Assembly (NCBI GenBank): GCA_024305745.1 | Contig: JAHRBS010000007.1 | Coordinates: 3,844,001-3,908,000 of the forward strand | DNA: 64,000 nt | Reading direction: 5' to 3' | Origin: Polyporus tsugae | Lineage: Eukaryota; Basidiomycota; Agaricomycetes; Polyporales; Polyporaceae | In this document: positions 12,485 to 22,150 of the stretch, one piece after another | How positions within the stretch are numbered: position 1 is the stretch's first letter | Layout: each line of letters opens with the position of its first letter | Translations under genes and position numbers: made by a program | The notes under the pieces: model-generated | The model's input: only the letters and a program-made list of their open reading frames with translations | Database searches by the model: none | What the model was told of the DNA's origin: nothing

Positions 12485-12567
12485 AACGAAAGCTGGTTCG
12501 AATCCGCCCTCGGCAGGGCTATCGAGCTTCCACTCGTCCAACTATCATTCCGGACGTGCTCTTCAAT

Positions 12568-13181
12568 ATGTCCTCCATCGAGGCTCAGATGCGAGGGCTT
12601 TCCGTGAGCTCGTTCCTTTATTGTATAATGCCTTACTTAAGACCAATGTCTAGATCGATGAACTCGTCCAAGCCGCGACCACTGCTGCGCCACAGCCGGA
12701 CCGTGACGCGGAGTCCCTGCGCAAACCACGGCGCGCGCGTGCTACCAATCCCGTTTAAGTTAACCCTAGACCGTTGCCATCGGCCGAGGAATGTCGCGCA
12801 GCCAGGAAGCGTTGCATGTACTACGGCTTCTACGGCGGCGAGCTTGCCATTCAAAGGATGCTGATCGACTGCTTCCCCAAGCAACTCGGAGGAAGAGACC
12901 CCTTCGAGCCCGGCCTTCTGCTCCCTGGTATCAATTTCATTCGCGACATTACCGGTCGCCCCGACATCGGTGTACACATTGCTTACGTTGCGCAGCGGAA
13001 CAAGGACGCGATCCCCTCCATTGGACTCGAGGTCGACGAGGTCACTTTCATCGTCGGCTTGTTCCCACTCGAGAGGGAGGCGTACATCAACAGGATCACT
13101 CAGGAAGACGTCTATATGCTTCAGGAGCTGTTCGGGACCAAGCCATCGTGGTGGGAGATCGCACAATTGTGCAACGTCTGA
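12568..13181 (+). pseudogene. Orphan family copy 1, interrupted by an in-frame TAA
   Basis: Exons 12568..12603 (MSSIEAQMRGLS) and 12654..13181. The layout equals that of copies 2 and 3: a 12-codon first exon, then one long exon in phase 0. In the long exon, codon 35 (12756-12758) is TAA where copies 2 and 3 have CAA in the context ATNPVQVNPRPLP, so translation would stop after about 46 residues. The remaining 135-codon frame is intact and conserved: AEECRAARKRCMYYGFYGGE, GRPDIGVHIAYVAQRNKD, FIVGLFPLEREAYINRITQE, KPSWWEIAQL. The nonsense change therefore looks recent, or translation reinitiates downstream. No ATG-led frame covers the conserved start of the domain. Function of the family unknown. 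Confidence 0.75.
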
Positions 13182-13456
13182 GAGTCAAACGGGTGCGTTC
13201 TCTGCCCACTGAGAAACCACGAACGCTCACGCTTCTACTTCGAACACGCCAGGTGTCATGGTCAATGTGTTCTGCTTTATTCCGTCGTGTGCAGTCATCA
13301 TCCTCATTTCCATTGTATTCCTGTCCTACCGCCTCTCGTTTGCTTCGCGTCACGTTGCAGTATGATCAACGTCGCATTCGCTCGAACAGCTAATCCATTT
13401 TGTTCAAGTCAGCTTAAACTCGGACTCACCATCACCCAATCACTGCCACCATCCCC

Positions 13457-13860
13457 ATGAGGCTCACTCCTCCCCTCCTCACGCTTATTTGTGCTCTCGT
13501 TGGCCACGGCGCACGCCCACCATTGAAGGCCGCAGTGCGGGGTTGTCCGACGCGGCACGCATCAAAGGGGGTATGGTGGGTAGCGGCTGTGGAGGCTAGT
13601 ACGTTCCTTACTCTCTCTAGATGTCTGACACGACCTATGTAGGACTCCGTACGTGTCCAGCATCCGAGTCTGTCCCTTGTACTTACCTCGTCTCACCGCA
13701 GAGGGGATCGAGTCGTGCTTCAAGGCGCATGGGTGCTGCCTGGGCGCACGACGCACAAACATCTACGCTGTATTCTGAGTGCGCACAGATAGCTCGCCGT
13801 GACGAGTTCATGGCATGTATGCGTAGGCGCGGGTTTCCCAGTACGGGCACCTCTCCTTGA
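13457..13860 (+). pseudogene. Possible decayed small secreted cysteine-containing protein
   Basis: MRLTPPLLTLICALVGHGA at 13457 resembles a signal peptide, but the frame that follows changes. A coherent stretch (GRSAGLSDAARIKGGMVGSG) lies in another frame, and later Cys-containing pieces (ESCFKAHGCCLGARRTN; DEFMACMRRRG) lie in further frames. I could not join them with good splice sites. Best read as a relic or an unresolved multi-exon gene. It lies between orphan copies 1 and 2. Confidence 0.25.
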
Positions 13861-14039
13861 ACGACCGGGGCACGTGCACCTTCACGCTAACCACCAAGAC
13901 TCAAGGCGTATCTCGGGCACAAGTTGTACTTGGACGTCTAACTATTTCAACGGTCCTTGTACGGTCTCTGTAGTATGCAATCCTGATAATCTCCACCAAG
14001 TCATCCGAGGTATGGTATTGGCTCACAGATTTCGTTAAC

Positions 14040-14165
14040 TCAACCCGGCGAGGCAGTCCTAGAATCGGATGCCGCCTCTTCGCTCCTGGAGCTCACAACT
14101 TCTAAGTCGAGCTTGCTGCCTACATCGACATCTGCAACAGACGTTTCATGAGCTGTGTATGGCGT
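14040..14165 (-). pseudogene. Fragment of the 616-aa partner gene, beside orphan copy 2
   Basis: Read on the minus strand, this stretch gives AHETSVADVDVGSKLDLE and then SEEAASDSRTA. It matches AHETSVADAGVGKKLDFE in the 616-aa protein encoded at 15386-17398. Only about 35 codons remain: the start codon side is missing, and the match ends near 14040. It sits upstream of, and divergent from, orphan copy 2, exactly where the intact partner sits relative to copy 3. It is thus a remnant of a duplicated divergent gene pair. Confidence 0.7.
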
Positions 14166-14233
14166 GCAGAGGGACGTTGACCGCAAAAAGCGAACAAAAG
14201 CGAACAAAACAAAGACGGCGGGCACAGGCAGCC

Positions 14234-14250
14234 CACGTGAGCATCACGTG
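14234..14250. promoter_or_regulatory. Paired E-box CACGTG-N5-CACGTG, copy 2
   Basis: CACGTG, AGCAT, CACGTG, 86 bp before the ATG of copy 2. It is followed by a shared TTGGTTC word and preceded by a GCGAACAAAAGCGAACAAAA direct repeat that also precedes copy 3. Confidence 0.7.
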
Positions 14251-14336
14251 GGCGTGGCTTGGTTCGCGTCTGGCGGGGCCAACGGCACTGTCCTCCGCCC
14301 ACTGATCTAACTCCCACTCCCCACGTACTCTTCGCT

Positions 14337-14947
14337 ATGTCCTCCATTACTGCTCGGATGCAAGAACTCTTCGTGAGCTTTTTCCATTATTGCACAATGT
14401 CCTACGTATAAACATGTTCTCGCAGCTCGATGAGCCCGTCCAAGCCGCGCTGACCATACCACAGCCAGACGGCGCCCAGTCCCCGCCCAAGCCTCGCCGC
14501 CCACGCGCTACCAACCCAGTTCAAGTCAACCCTAGACCTTTGCCAACAGCTGAGGAATGTCGCGCAGCCAGGAAACGTTGCATGTACTACGGCTTCTACG
14601 CTGGCGAGGACGCCATTCAAAAGATGCTGATCAGCTGCTTCCCCAAGCAACTCGGAGGGCGGGATCCCTACGACCCCGGTCTTTTCCTCACTGGGCTCGC
14701 ATTCGTCCGCGATGTCACCGGGCGCCCCGACATCGGTGTACACATTGCATATGTTGCGCAGCGGAACAAGGACGCGACCCCCTCCATTGGACTTGAGGCC
14801 GGCGCAGTCACCTTCATTGTCGGCTTGTTCCCACTCGAGAGGGAGGCGTACATCAACAGGATCACGCAGGAGGACGTCGATATGCTTGCAGGGTTTTTCG
14901 GGACGAAGCCGTCGTGGTGGGAGATTGCACAATTGGGCGACATTTGA
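14337..14947 (+). CDS. Orphan family protein, copy 2
   Basis: Exons 14337..14372 and 14426..14947, intron 53 nt, phase 0, give 185 aa. The start MSSITARMQELF was chosen because all three copies share this 12-codon exon 1. Residues 13-58 are Pro/Arg-rich and probably disordered (PKPRRPRATNPVQVNPRPLP). Residues about 59-185 form one conserved domain with AEECRAARKRCMYYGFYAGE, a GGRDPYDPG turn, GRPDIGVHIAYVAQRNKD, FIVGLFPLEREAYINRITQE and KPSWWEIAQL. There is no signal peptide or membrane span. I do not recognise the family. The charged, helical composition and small size suggest a soluble binding protein. It is preceded by the paired E-box. Confidence 0.75.
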
Positions 14948-15385
14948 GTGCCAAACAGGTTCGGTGCGCGTCTCTGTCCACGGGTCCACGGGTCCACGGG
15001 TCCTTTTTTCGGCAGACGCTGACGGCCAGCACACTAGGTGTCGTCAATATGTTCTGCCTTATTCTGCCGCGTGCAGCCATAATTCTCTTTTATATTGTAT
15101 TGCTGTCCTATTTGCTTTGTGTCGCATTGCAGCATGGTCAACGTCGCATTCATTCGACCCGCTATCCAAGTCAGAAACTTGCATCGAATTTCGACGAAGG
15201 GGCTCCGTGAAACTGTCAGCGCGCGGGGTCGGCCCTCTAGAACATAACGCTTCAAGCTTCATGTCTAGAGACGCCGCAATATATTTTTGTTGTGTACCAG
15301 TTCTCGGTAAACTAACGAAGGAAGAAACCTCGTGGATAGTCGATACGCATGCCGAAAACTCTTGTAGTAAGTCCCTAACCCTAAG

Positions 15386-17398
15386 TTACTCGCGTGCCTT
15401 CCCCCTCAACTTGGCCATAGTCGCTACATGCACAGTCAGCAAACCCCGACGAAGATACGCGCAAGCACATACCTGGGCACGAACCACCTGCATACGGGTC
15501 CTCGTCGAATATAATCCTATACTCCACCGGGCGGCATCCTTCACCGGTGTACCATCCCCGGATGCGCTCTGCTATAGCGTCAAACGCCTCGTACGTGCGC
15601 CCATCCGGGTCAAGGACATAAAGGTATGGCAGTGGCAGTGGACCTGATGGTCTTGGCCTAACGATCTCGCCGCGTCGACGGCGGGAAAAGATCTCTTGGA
15701 TGTGCTCAGGCACCGTCCATGGTATGGAGCCAAGTTGCGGAAGGTAGACCTCGGATTGCCCTGAACGAACGACACCTCGTGTGTTGGGACCTCCACGTAC
15801 AGGAGCTTGTGCGGCTGGGTCAGCGTCGGCCACGTCCGGCTGCTCGGGAGCGTCACTCTCTGGGGAATACACCCGAGGTCTCTTTCGCGACGGCCCCGCC
15901 GTCTTCTTGGGGGTCTCCACCGCCTCCCGTTCCTTGTAGCGCTTAACCTCGGTAGGGTTGCGCGGAAGAGGCATCCCGTGAAGATCGGAGTAGTGCGTGC
16001 GGTACCACTCGCCGTAAAGCCAGACGGGGCCGACGCCGACAAAACTGGCTACACGGTCCAAGCGCTCGTCTTCCATGAAGAGGAATCGGGCTGCAGCGTA
16101 GTTCTGCTTGTGCGCCTTGGCTACTGTAACGGAGAGGACATGGTCGAGGAGTCCATGATCACCGGACCAATTGAACGACTTGATCTCGGTAATGCACAGC
16201 TTGGGGCCTCTGTGGCTTGCGAGACGGTAACTGAGCCCGTCCTGCATGTAGACTTCCTCTTCGAAGATAGCCATTGAAGTCATGTCTGGAACACGCCGTT
16301 GGGCGACGGCATCGAGATTCTAGCTGATTCTTTGAGTCTCAAATAGGAGTGAATGGGTGGACGGATACAAACCGCTGCGTCCTCATCATCCAGCTTATAC
16401 ATGCGTGCGAGCGCATCCAAGTCCTTCTTGGCGTGCTCCCTGTATATCAATTAGTAAATTTGGTCAAGGCACGGAAGCCAAAGGATAGACGAAATTGACC
16501 TTGCGGTTGCGCTCTGCTGTTGTCCGCGGCGAGCTGCAAACTGCGAGTACTGGTGGATCCTGACCCTTTCCCCCTTAGAGTTACGTCCTTTGAGGCGCGG
16601 AAGGAGGAAGGTATCGAGGAGTGTCTGGAAGGTCGCTGAGCCGAGCCCCTCATCGCCGGGATTGCTCAGAGCCGAGGCGATTTGCGACGCCATTGTCCTC
16701 TCTGCATCTTGAAGGTCAGCGGCGAACTTGGAATCGTCACGAACAGGTACAAGGACGGTGCCGACTCCGTCAGCAGAATGCCAGACACGTGGGGGGGCAG
16801 GGGAAGGAAGAGGCGGAATGAGAGGCGTATCGTCATCTTCTGAAGGCAATTCCTCGGGCTGAGTCTCAGACTCCGGGGGCGAAACGGGTCTTGAATGTGG
16901 AAGGGAGGATAGATCTTCGTCGAGTTGCCCAAACAGAGCGGTAACGTCTGGAGATACAGGTCTTGGGACATCTGGGATGTTTGTGGAAGGCATTGCATCG
17001 AGCGCGTCTTCTGTGTCACTCTCGGAGCTCGCAGCCTCGAAGTCGAGCTTCTTGCCTACACCCGCATCGGCGACGGACGTCTCATGAGCTGGAAGGGCAC
17101 CTGAAAAATCCTCCTCCTCCTCATGTTCCGGCGACTGCGCCAGAGTGCGGCCGCGACTCACCAGGCGACTGGTAGGTGGGCTCCATTCTTCATCGGACTG
17201 GCCGTGATGGGGAGGGCGGCGTAGTACACGCTTTCCCTTCGGTGCACGAACTGGCGGACTGGGGTCAGAGTCCACTCCGGCAGCACTGTCAGAGGGAGAC
17301 TGTGTTGAAGGCCTCCCTATAACGTCAAGGGGGTCGGGTGAGCCGGTGTCGTGGTGGATTACTGGTTGGAGCATGAAGTTGGGAGGCTTGGGAGGCAT
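15386..17398 (-). CDS. Orphan 616-aa protein, divergent partner of orphan copy 3
   Basis: Four exons on the minus strand: 17398..16500, 16439..16373, 16319..15473 and 15423..15386, giving 616 aa. Residues 1-250 are disordered, rich in Ser/Pro/Asp/Glu, with basic patches (APKGKRVLRRPP). Residues about 250-460 look folded: LLDTFLLPRLKG, DALARMYKLDDEDA, EEEVYMQDGLSYRLASHRG, KLCITEIKSFNW, DHVLSVTVAKAHKQNYAAAR, VGPVWLYGEWYRTHYSDL. A basic stretch (SRKRPRV, a possible nuclear signal) follows, then YLYVLDPDGRTYEAFDAIAE near the end. EIK in a beta-like context could recall nuclease-type folds, but I cannot assign one. The ATG faces that of copy 3 across a 314-bp shared promoter with the paired E-box, which suggests co-regulation. 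Confidence 0.72.
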
Positions 17399-17600
17399 GA
17401 TGCAGCAAGTAGGCAGTGGTGATCGGTGGAAGTTGAAAGGAACAAAGGTTTTTCATATCAAATCCTACTTATATGGCGTGAGTGCCGGCGTGCACGCTGA
17501 TCGATAAGAAACTTGGACAGGGATGGAACAGAGGGTCGACCGGAAAAGGCGAACAAAGGCGAACAATTCCAAAAGGCAGAACAAACGTGGGCGGACAGCT

Positions 17601-17617
17601 CACGTGACCGTCACGTG
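17601..17617. promoter_or_regulatory. Paired E-box CACGTG-N5-CACGTG, copy 3 (bidirectional promoter)
   Basis: CACGTG, ACCGT, CACGTG. It lies 95 bp before the copy 3 ATG (17713) and 202 bp before the ATG of the divergent 616-aa gene (17398), inside a 314-bp intergenic region. A GGCGAACAAA direct repeat lies just upstream, near 17548-17562. Confidence 0.7.
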
Positions 17618-17712
17618 GTCGAGAGTTGGTTCCCATTTGGCGGCAGTCCGCGCTTGGCCTCAGTGATCGACCTCCCACTCATCCACCACCCATCCACGCC
17701 GTACTTTTCACC

Positions 17713-18321
17713 ATGCCCTCCATTACCGCCCGTATGCAAGAACTTTCTGTGAGCCATTTTTTCTATTACGCAATGTCCTACTTAGACAACGTCTAGCTCG
17801 ATGAACCCGTCCAAGCCGCGACCACGCCACAGCCAGACAGTCCGAACTCGCAGTCCCTGCGCAAGCCTCGCCGCCCACGCGCTACCAATCCAGTTCAAGT
17901 CAACCCTAGACCCTTGCCAACAGCTGAAGAATGTCGCGCAGCCAGGAAACGTTGCATGTACTATGGCTTCTACGGCGGCGAGGATGCCATTCAGAATATG
18001 CTGATCGACTGCTTCCCCGAGCAACTTGGAGGAAGGGACCCCTTCGATCCCGGCCTTTTTATCTCTGCTCTCGATTTCGTTCGCAACATTACCGGTCGCC
18101 CCGACATCGGTATACACATTGCTTACGTTGCGCAGCGGAACAAGGATGTGATCCCTTCCATTGGACTCGAGGCCGGCGCAGTCACCTTCATCGTCGGCTT
18201 GTTCCCACTCGAGAGGGAGGCGTACATCAACAGGATTACGCAGGAGGACGTCGATATGCTTGCAGGGTTCTTTGGGACGAAGCCGTCGTGGTGGGAGATC
18301 GCACAATTGTGCGACATCTAG
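17713..18321 (+). CDS. Orphan family protein, copy 3
   Basis: Exons 17713..17748 (MPSITARMQELS) and 17797..18321, intron 48 nt, phase 0, give 186 aa. Architecture is the same as copy 2: short exon 1, a Pro/Arg-rich linker (LRKPRRPRATNPVQVNPRPL), then the conserved domain starting AEECRAARKRCMYYGFYGGE and ending KPSWWEIAQLCDI. It is the only copy that still has its full divergent neighbour. Copies 2 and 3 are intact; copy 1 carries a stop. No recognised domain. A long antisense frame is present in all three copies but simply follows the coding conservation. Confidence 0.77.
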
Positions 18322-18385
18322 GCGCTAAGCAGGTGCGTGCTCTGGTAGACAGTACCGTTTCTCTACGGACGCTGACGGCCCTGGT

Positions 18386-18545
18386 TTGAACACGCCAGGT
18401 GTAATCAATATGTTCGCCGTTATTCTGCCGTGTGTCGGTATCGTCCTCGGCTCCACTGTATTGCTATCCTCCCGCCTCTTCTTTGCTTTGTGCCGCATTG
18501 TCAATGTCGCATCCATTCAACCAGCTATCCAGGAATATATATTGT
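18386..18545. repeat. Conserved 3' flank of the orphan family (also at 13246-13380 and 15035-15165)
   Basis: After each orphan copy the sequence CACGCCAGGTGT / CACTAGGTGT...CAATATGTTC.....TATTCTGCCG recurs and continues for about 130 bp. Each copy contains a stop-free hydrophobic stretch (for example NMFAVILPCVGIVLGSTVL at copy 3 and NMFCLILPRAAIILFYIVL at copy 2). It may be only a duplicated 3' UTR, or an unrecognised small membrane peptide or alternative terminal exon. The rest of 18322-18909 holds no gene I can support. Confidence 0.5.
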
Positions 18546-18909
18546 ACGTGCCATGTCTATTCCGCGCGGGACGTCTTTGGAAACGCGTGCCGTGCACTCA
18601 ACTAGTGTTTCGGTTTCAATTTGGGATTGAATGCGTTGTGGCACGTCACCGGCCTCAGTGATCCTTACAAGCCGATATGCCAGTAATGGATGCCGCTCTG
18701 GCTGCCTACGATACTTGAACGTTGAAATCTCGAGTACATTTCTTTCGTTCCGCTTGGTGCCGCTGTGGTTTTGCGTCAAAATGGGAGATCCTAGGTGCCA
18801 CATGGACGGAGCCCAATGTGGTAATCGAGTCGCTAGACGGAAACAAGGTTTATACTCGTACTACACAGCAGCTTTCTCCCTCGCACCTTGATCATCATCT
18901 GCCACCACT

Positions 18910-21348
18910 ATGAGCAGAACACGCCAAGGGCCAGGCGCTGCGGTGTTCGGCGAGTCCTACGTGATCCCCAACGCCGTCTTTGAGGATATCAGCGGCTCCT
19001 CGACGTGGCTCTCTGTGATCAACCACTTGAGCGACCTCTTGAATTTACCCGGTATTTCAGCTCGTCGTGTGTACAGCTATCTCGACTGATCGCCCGCAAT
19101 CGGTGACCCAGATCTTACGACAAGACATGGTCTGAAGAAGGCACACGCCCGTTTCAACGAGATCTACGAGAAGCTGGATGCCGCCTACACCTCCGCCGAG
19201 AGAAATGGGAACGAGAGGGTAATGGGCGGCGTCGTCGGTATCATGGCCAAGATGTGCGCCGATGCGCTTCTCCGGGACAAGCTCTTCGACAAAGGCTCGT
19301 ATACATCATTTGAGCAAATGTATGCGCCGTGGAGGGCTGACAAGCGTGTCCGGAACCAGGTCTACTGGGGAAGGTGATGCCGCTCCTGGAGTTTGACTCG
19401 ACGCTCCATCTTGCGCTCAACGCGCTTTCAATGGTCACCCACCATGGAGGACTCGAAGCGCGGCAGGCCATCGCACGGCGGAACAGAACCCTCGTGAAGG
19501 CCATCCACGACCACCCAAACGATCCCAAGGTCGCCGAACTGGCGATCGTCACCATGGACCATGCGACAGAGGCTTTCGTCGCGTCCGAACACAAACCCCG
19601 TCTCGCAGACCTGAGGGACATAGTTATCCAGTCCGTGCTCCAAACTACGGTTGACGTGTTCCGATGCCCGAGCATCTCGCACGAGCTGTTCACACACGGG
19701 TTCGGCTTACTGGGTGCCGCGACCCAGCACTGCCCAAAGGAGTGCAGGACCGTCCCCGGGCTGACGAACCTCCTCGCCGCCTTCCTGCGGAGCAACAGCA
19801 TCAACATGCGCGCGACCGCCATGGGCGGCATCCTCCGCCTCCCCATCTCTGAGTGCGAGCCCGAGGCCCAGCAATTCGACCCGGCCCGCATGATGTCCGC
19901 CGTCACGCGCGGCCCCCCCGACCACCTCCTCGACATCCTCTTCGACTACGGCATCCCCAGGAGCGAGGCGCTCGTCAGCACCGCCGTCTCCGTCGACTAC
20001 CAGAAGGCCATGATGCAGGCCGTGCAGGACTGCGACCTGTACGCGCTGGGCAAGAAGCTCGCAGACATCATCCTGCGGACTGAGTTCTCCGTCTCCGAGG
20101 GCGGCTTCCAGACCGAGGACGGGCAGCGGATGATGGGCCTCCCGGGCCTGCCCTTCGCGCGCTGGACGGACGCGCTCCCCGCGTGCGCCAAGGCCCTCCG
20201 CGACCGCGCGAACGGGAGCAGCAGCGCGGCGGACCTCGACGCAGTGGACGTCGTCGAGCTCAAGTTCTACAACATCCGGCAGCGGCTGCCCGAGGCGCTC
20301 GCGCTCGCGCAGACGGCGCGGCGGCGGATCCCGCGGCTCGCGTATGCATACTACATCCAGAGCATGGGCGCGGATGCGGAGCTGGGCCTGCGCGCGGTGA
20401 AGAAGGGCCTGCGGTGCCCTGGCCTCACCCCGTTCTTGCGGTGCCAGATGCTGTGGCGCGCGACAGGCCGTGCGGGGCGGCGGGGCCTGCAGATCCTGCA
20501 GGAGGCAAGGGACGAGGACGCGCAGGCGCGGGCGGAGGGCGCGGCGTTCCTCATGTTGGCGTGGGAGGACGCGAAGACGTTCATCGCGGAGGCGCCACCG
20601 GACACGCGGCATATGCTTGGGATGCTCGGGTGCTACGTGTTGCTGACGGTCGTCGTTCGCGGGCCGGAGCTGAGCGAGGACCTGCGGGAGCTCGATGTGA
20701 GTGCGGGTGGTGTGTCGCGCCCTCTCGCGCTTCTGGACTGACTCCGTACCCCCTTCTAGCCGGCGCGCAGGAAGATCAGGACGGCGACCGACTTCATGAA
20801 GTGGATGGGGTACCCCATTAAGAAGACGCAGATGAACCTGACCCGGGAGCTGATCCTGGAGCTCTACGCGCCGGGCGCGACAGAGTGGGGTGCGCTCGTG
20901 AGGCGCTTCGACGAGCAGGATAGGTTTGTTGAAGACGAAACGCCCTTGTCAGCGGCCCAGGCGGAGGACGAGCTCGCGGCGTGGCTTGACAACATCGACC
21001 TCGGCGAGGACCACGACGACGATCATGGCCACATCCACCACACGCACGGACATGGGCACGGGCGCCGGCGGGCGAACGCTCCGTCAAGCACGGACAGGGG
21101 GACGCGCGGGTACGAGCTGTATCGGTGCTCGTGGTGCGGGAACCCGAGCGCGGTGTTGAGGAAGTGCGGCGGGTGCGCCAAGATAAGGTGCGTCTGTGTG
21201 TGTGGCCTTCCGTCAGTGTGGCAGCTCAGGGTTCTGACGAAATGATCGCATATCATCCCTGGGGGTTCTATCCAGATACTGCGACTCGGGGTGTCAGAAG
21301 CTGCACTGGACCGAGCACAAGGCCGACTGCGGGGGAAAGAAGAAGTGA
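18910..21348 (+). CDS. MYND zinc-finger protein
   Basis: Five exons, 18910..19051, 19112..19294, 19360..20696, 20760..21187 and 21276..21348, give 720 aa. The C-terminus is a MYND finger split by the last intron: CSWCGNPSAVLRKCGGC, then YCDSGCQKLHWTEHKADC, with complete C-C-C-C-C-C-H-C spacing (about residues 677-716). MYND domains bind proline-rich partner peptides. Before it lies a His/Asp-rich linker (DHDDDHGHIHHTHGHGHG). The N-terminal 600 residues are helical and repeat-like (armadillo/TPR-like impression: LALNALSMVTHHGGLEARQA, ALALAQTARRRIPRLAYAYY). The intron at 19295 would use a GC donor (AAAG/GCTCGT) to keep frame; that junction is the weak point. Cytosolic or nuclear scaffold by inference. 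Confidence 0.82.
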
Positions 21349-21771
21349 AGCAATTTCAGCCTTCCGAGGGGTTGGATCATATCGTGCTTGTTTCCAGAGC
21401 GTTTATACCGTGCGTCTTCCCCACTGGCAGCTTCTATGCGATTTGTATGCGTGCGCCTGTGTATATTGCTTTCAATTCAATATATCCCTGTCTGCAGGGT
21501 TCACATGTCATAATCAGCTTAAGGCTCAGAAGCAGCATGCAAGTACCGCGCATTATGACGACGATGCTGTGTAGAGCTAGAAGTGTTTTTATGCATCTCG
21601 CGCCATTACTCCCGTAGCGGGCCCAGACACTTTGAAAGGCTTCAAACAATTTCTCGCTCCGAATCGTTCGGACACCAGTCCGCGCCCGAAAACCACTTCC
21701 GGAGGCAATCGGGAGGAACCGGATTGAGGGTCTGGGCGAGACGCGTCGTGTGACGTGTCGCGTCCAGTAAC

Positions 21772-22150
21772 GCGTGACTGATCGCGTCTGATACTTCGGA
21801 GCGTTCGCTCCGAGTCGACGACGGGCTCTCCCCGACTGAGTCACCCCGATTTTGCAATTCAGCGACTCGGAGGGAGGCGCACTGGGTTGGTAAGTGCGGT
21901 CACACTCAGGCTGTATCGTCTAAGGTGTTTGACTAATCTGCATGTCTCGGCTCAAGAACATACGTCTGAATCCGCCCCATCTAGATTTGTGATCCAAATC
22001 CGAGATGGTCGACAAACAAATACAGTGGCCACGGGGCACGGGCGGGCTGCGTCCGACCAGCGGAGGATCGTGCGGGCGGACATCGTCGAGGTTGCTGCTG
22101 ACTCTGCCTCGGACGCACGGCCGCTTGCTAAGCGACTGAAACTAACATGA
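21772..22150 (+). pseudogene. Orphan 3' gene remnant
   Basis: Two exon-like blocks joined by a good intron: GTAAGT donor at 21893, a CTAAT branch site, and an AAG acceptor before 21958. They read REAHWV, then EHTSESAPSRFVIQIRDGRQ and a basic end DARPLAKRLKLT with TGA at 22148. Upstream the frame is closed by a stop before 21772 and no start codon is evident. It looks like the C-terminus of a lost gene. No family recognised. Confidence 0.3.

Noticed and set aside
12486..12505. GGTTCGAATCC, a perfect tRNA B-box sequence
   Set aside because: No A-box or cloverleaf around it, and the equivalent positions in copies 2 and 3 have lost it; it belongs to the promoter block.
12633..18306. Antisense open frames over all three orphan copies
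   Set aside because: They recur in each copy, but only because the sense coding sequence is conserved; no independent start, splice or domain features.
19707..20612. 301-codon antisense frame over the MYND gene
   Set aside because: Composition is Arg/His/Pro-rich noise; the sense strand is clearly coding and conserved in type.
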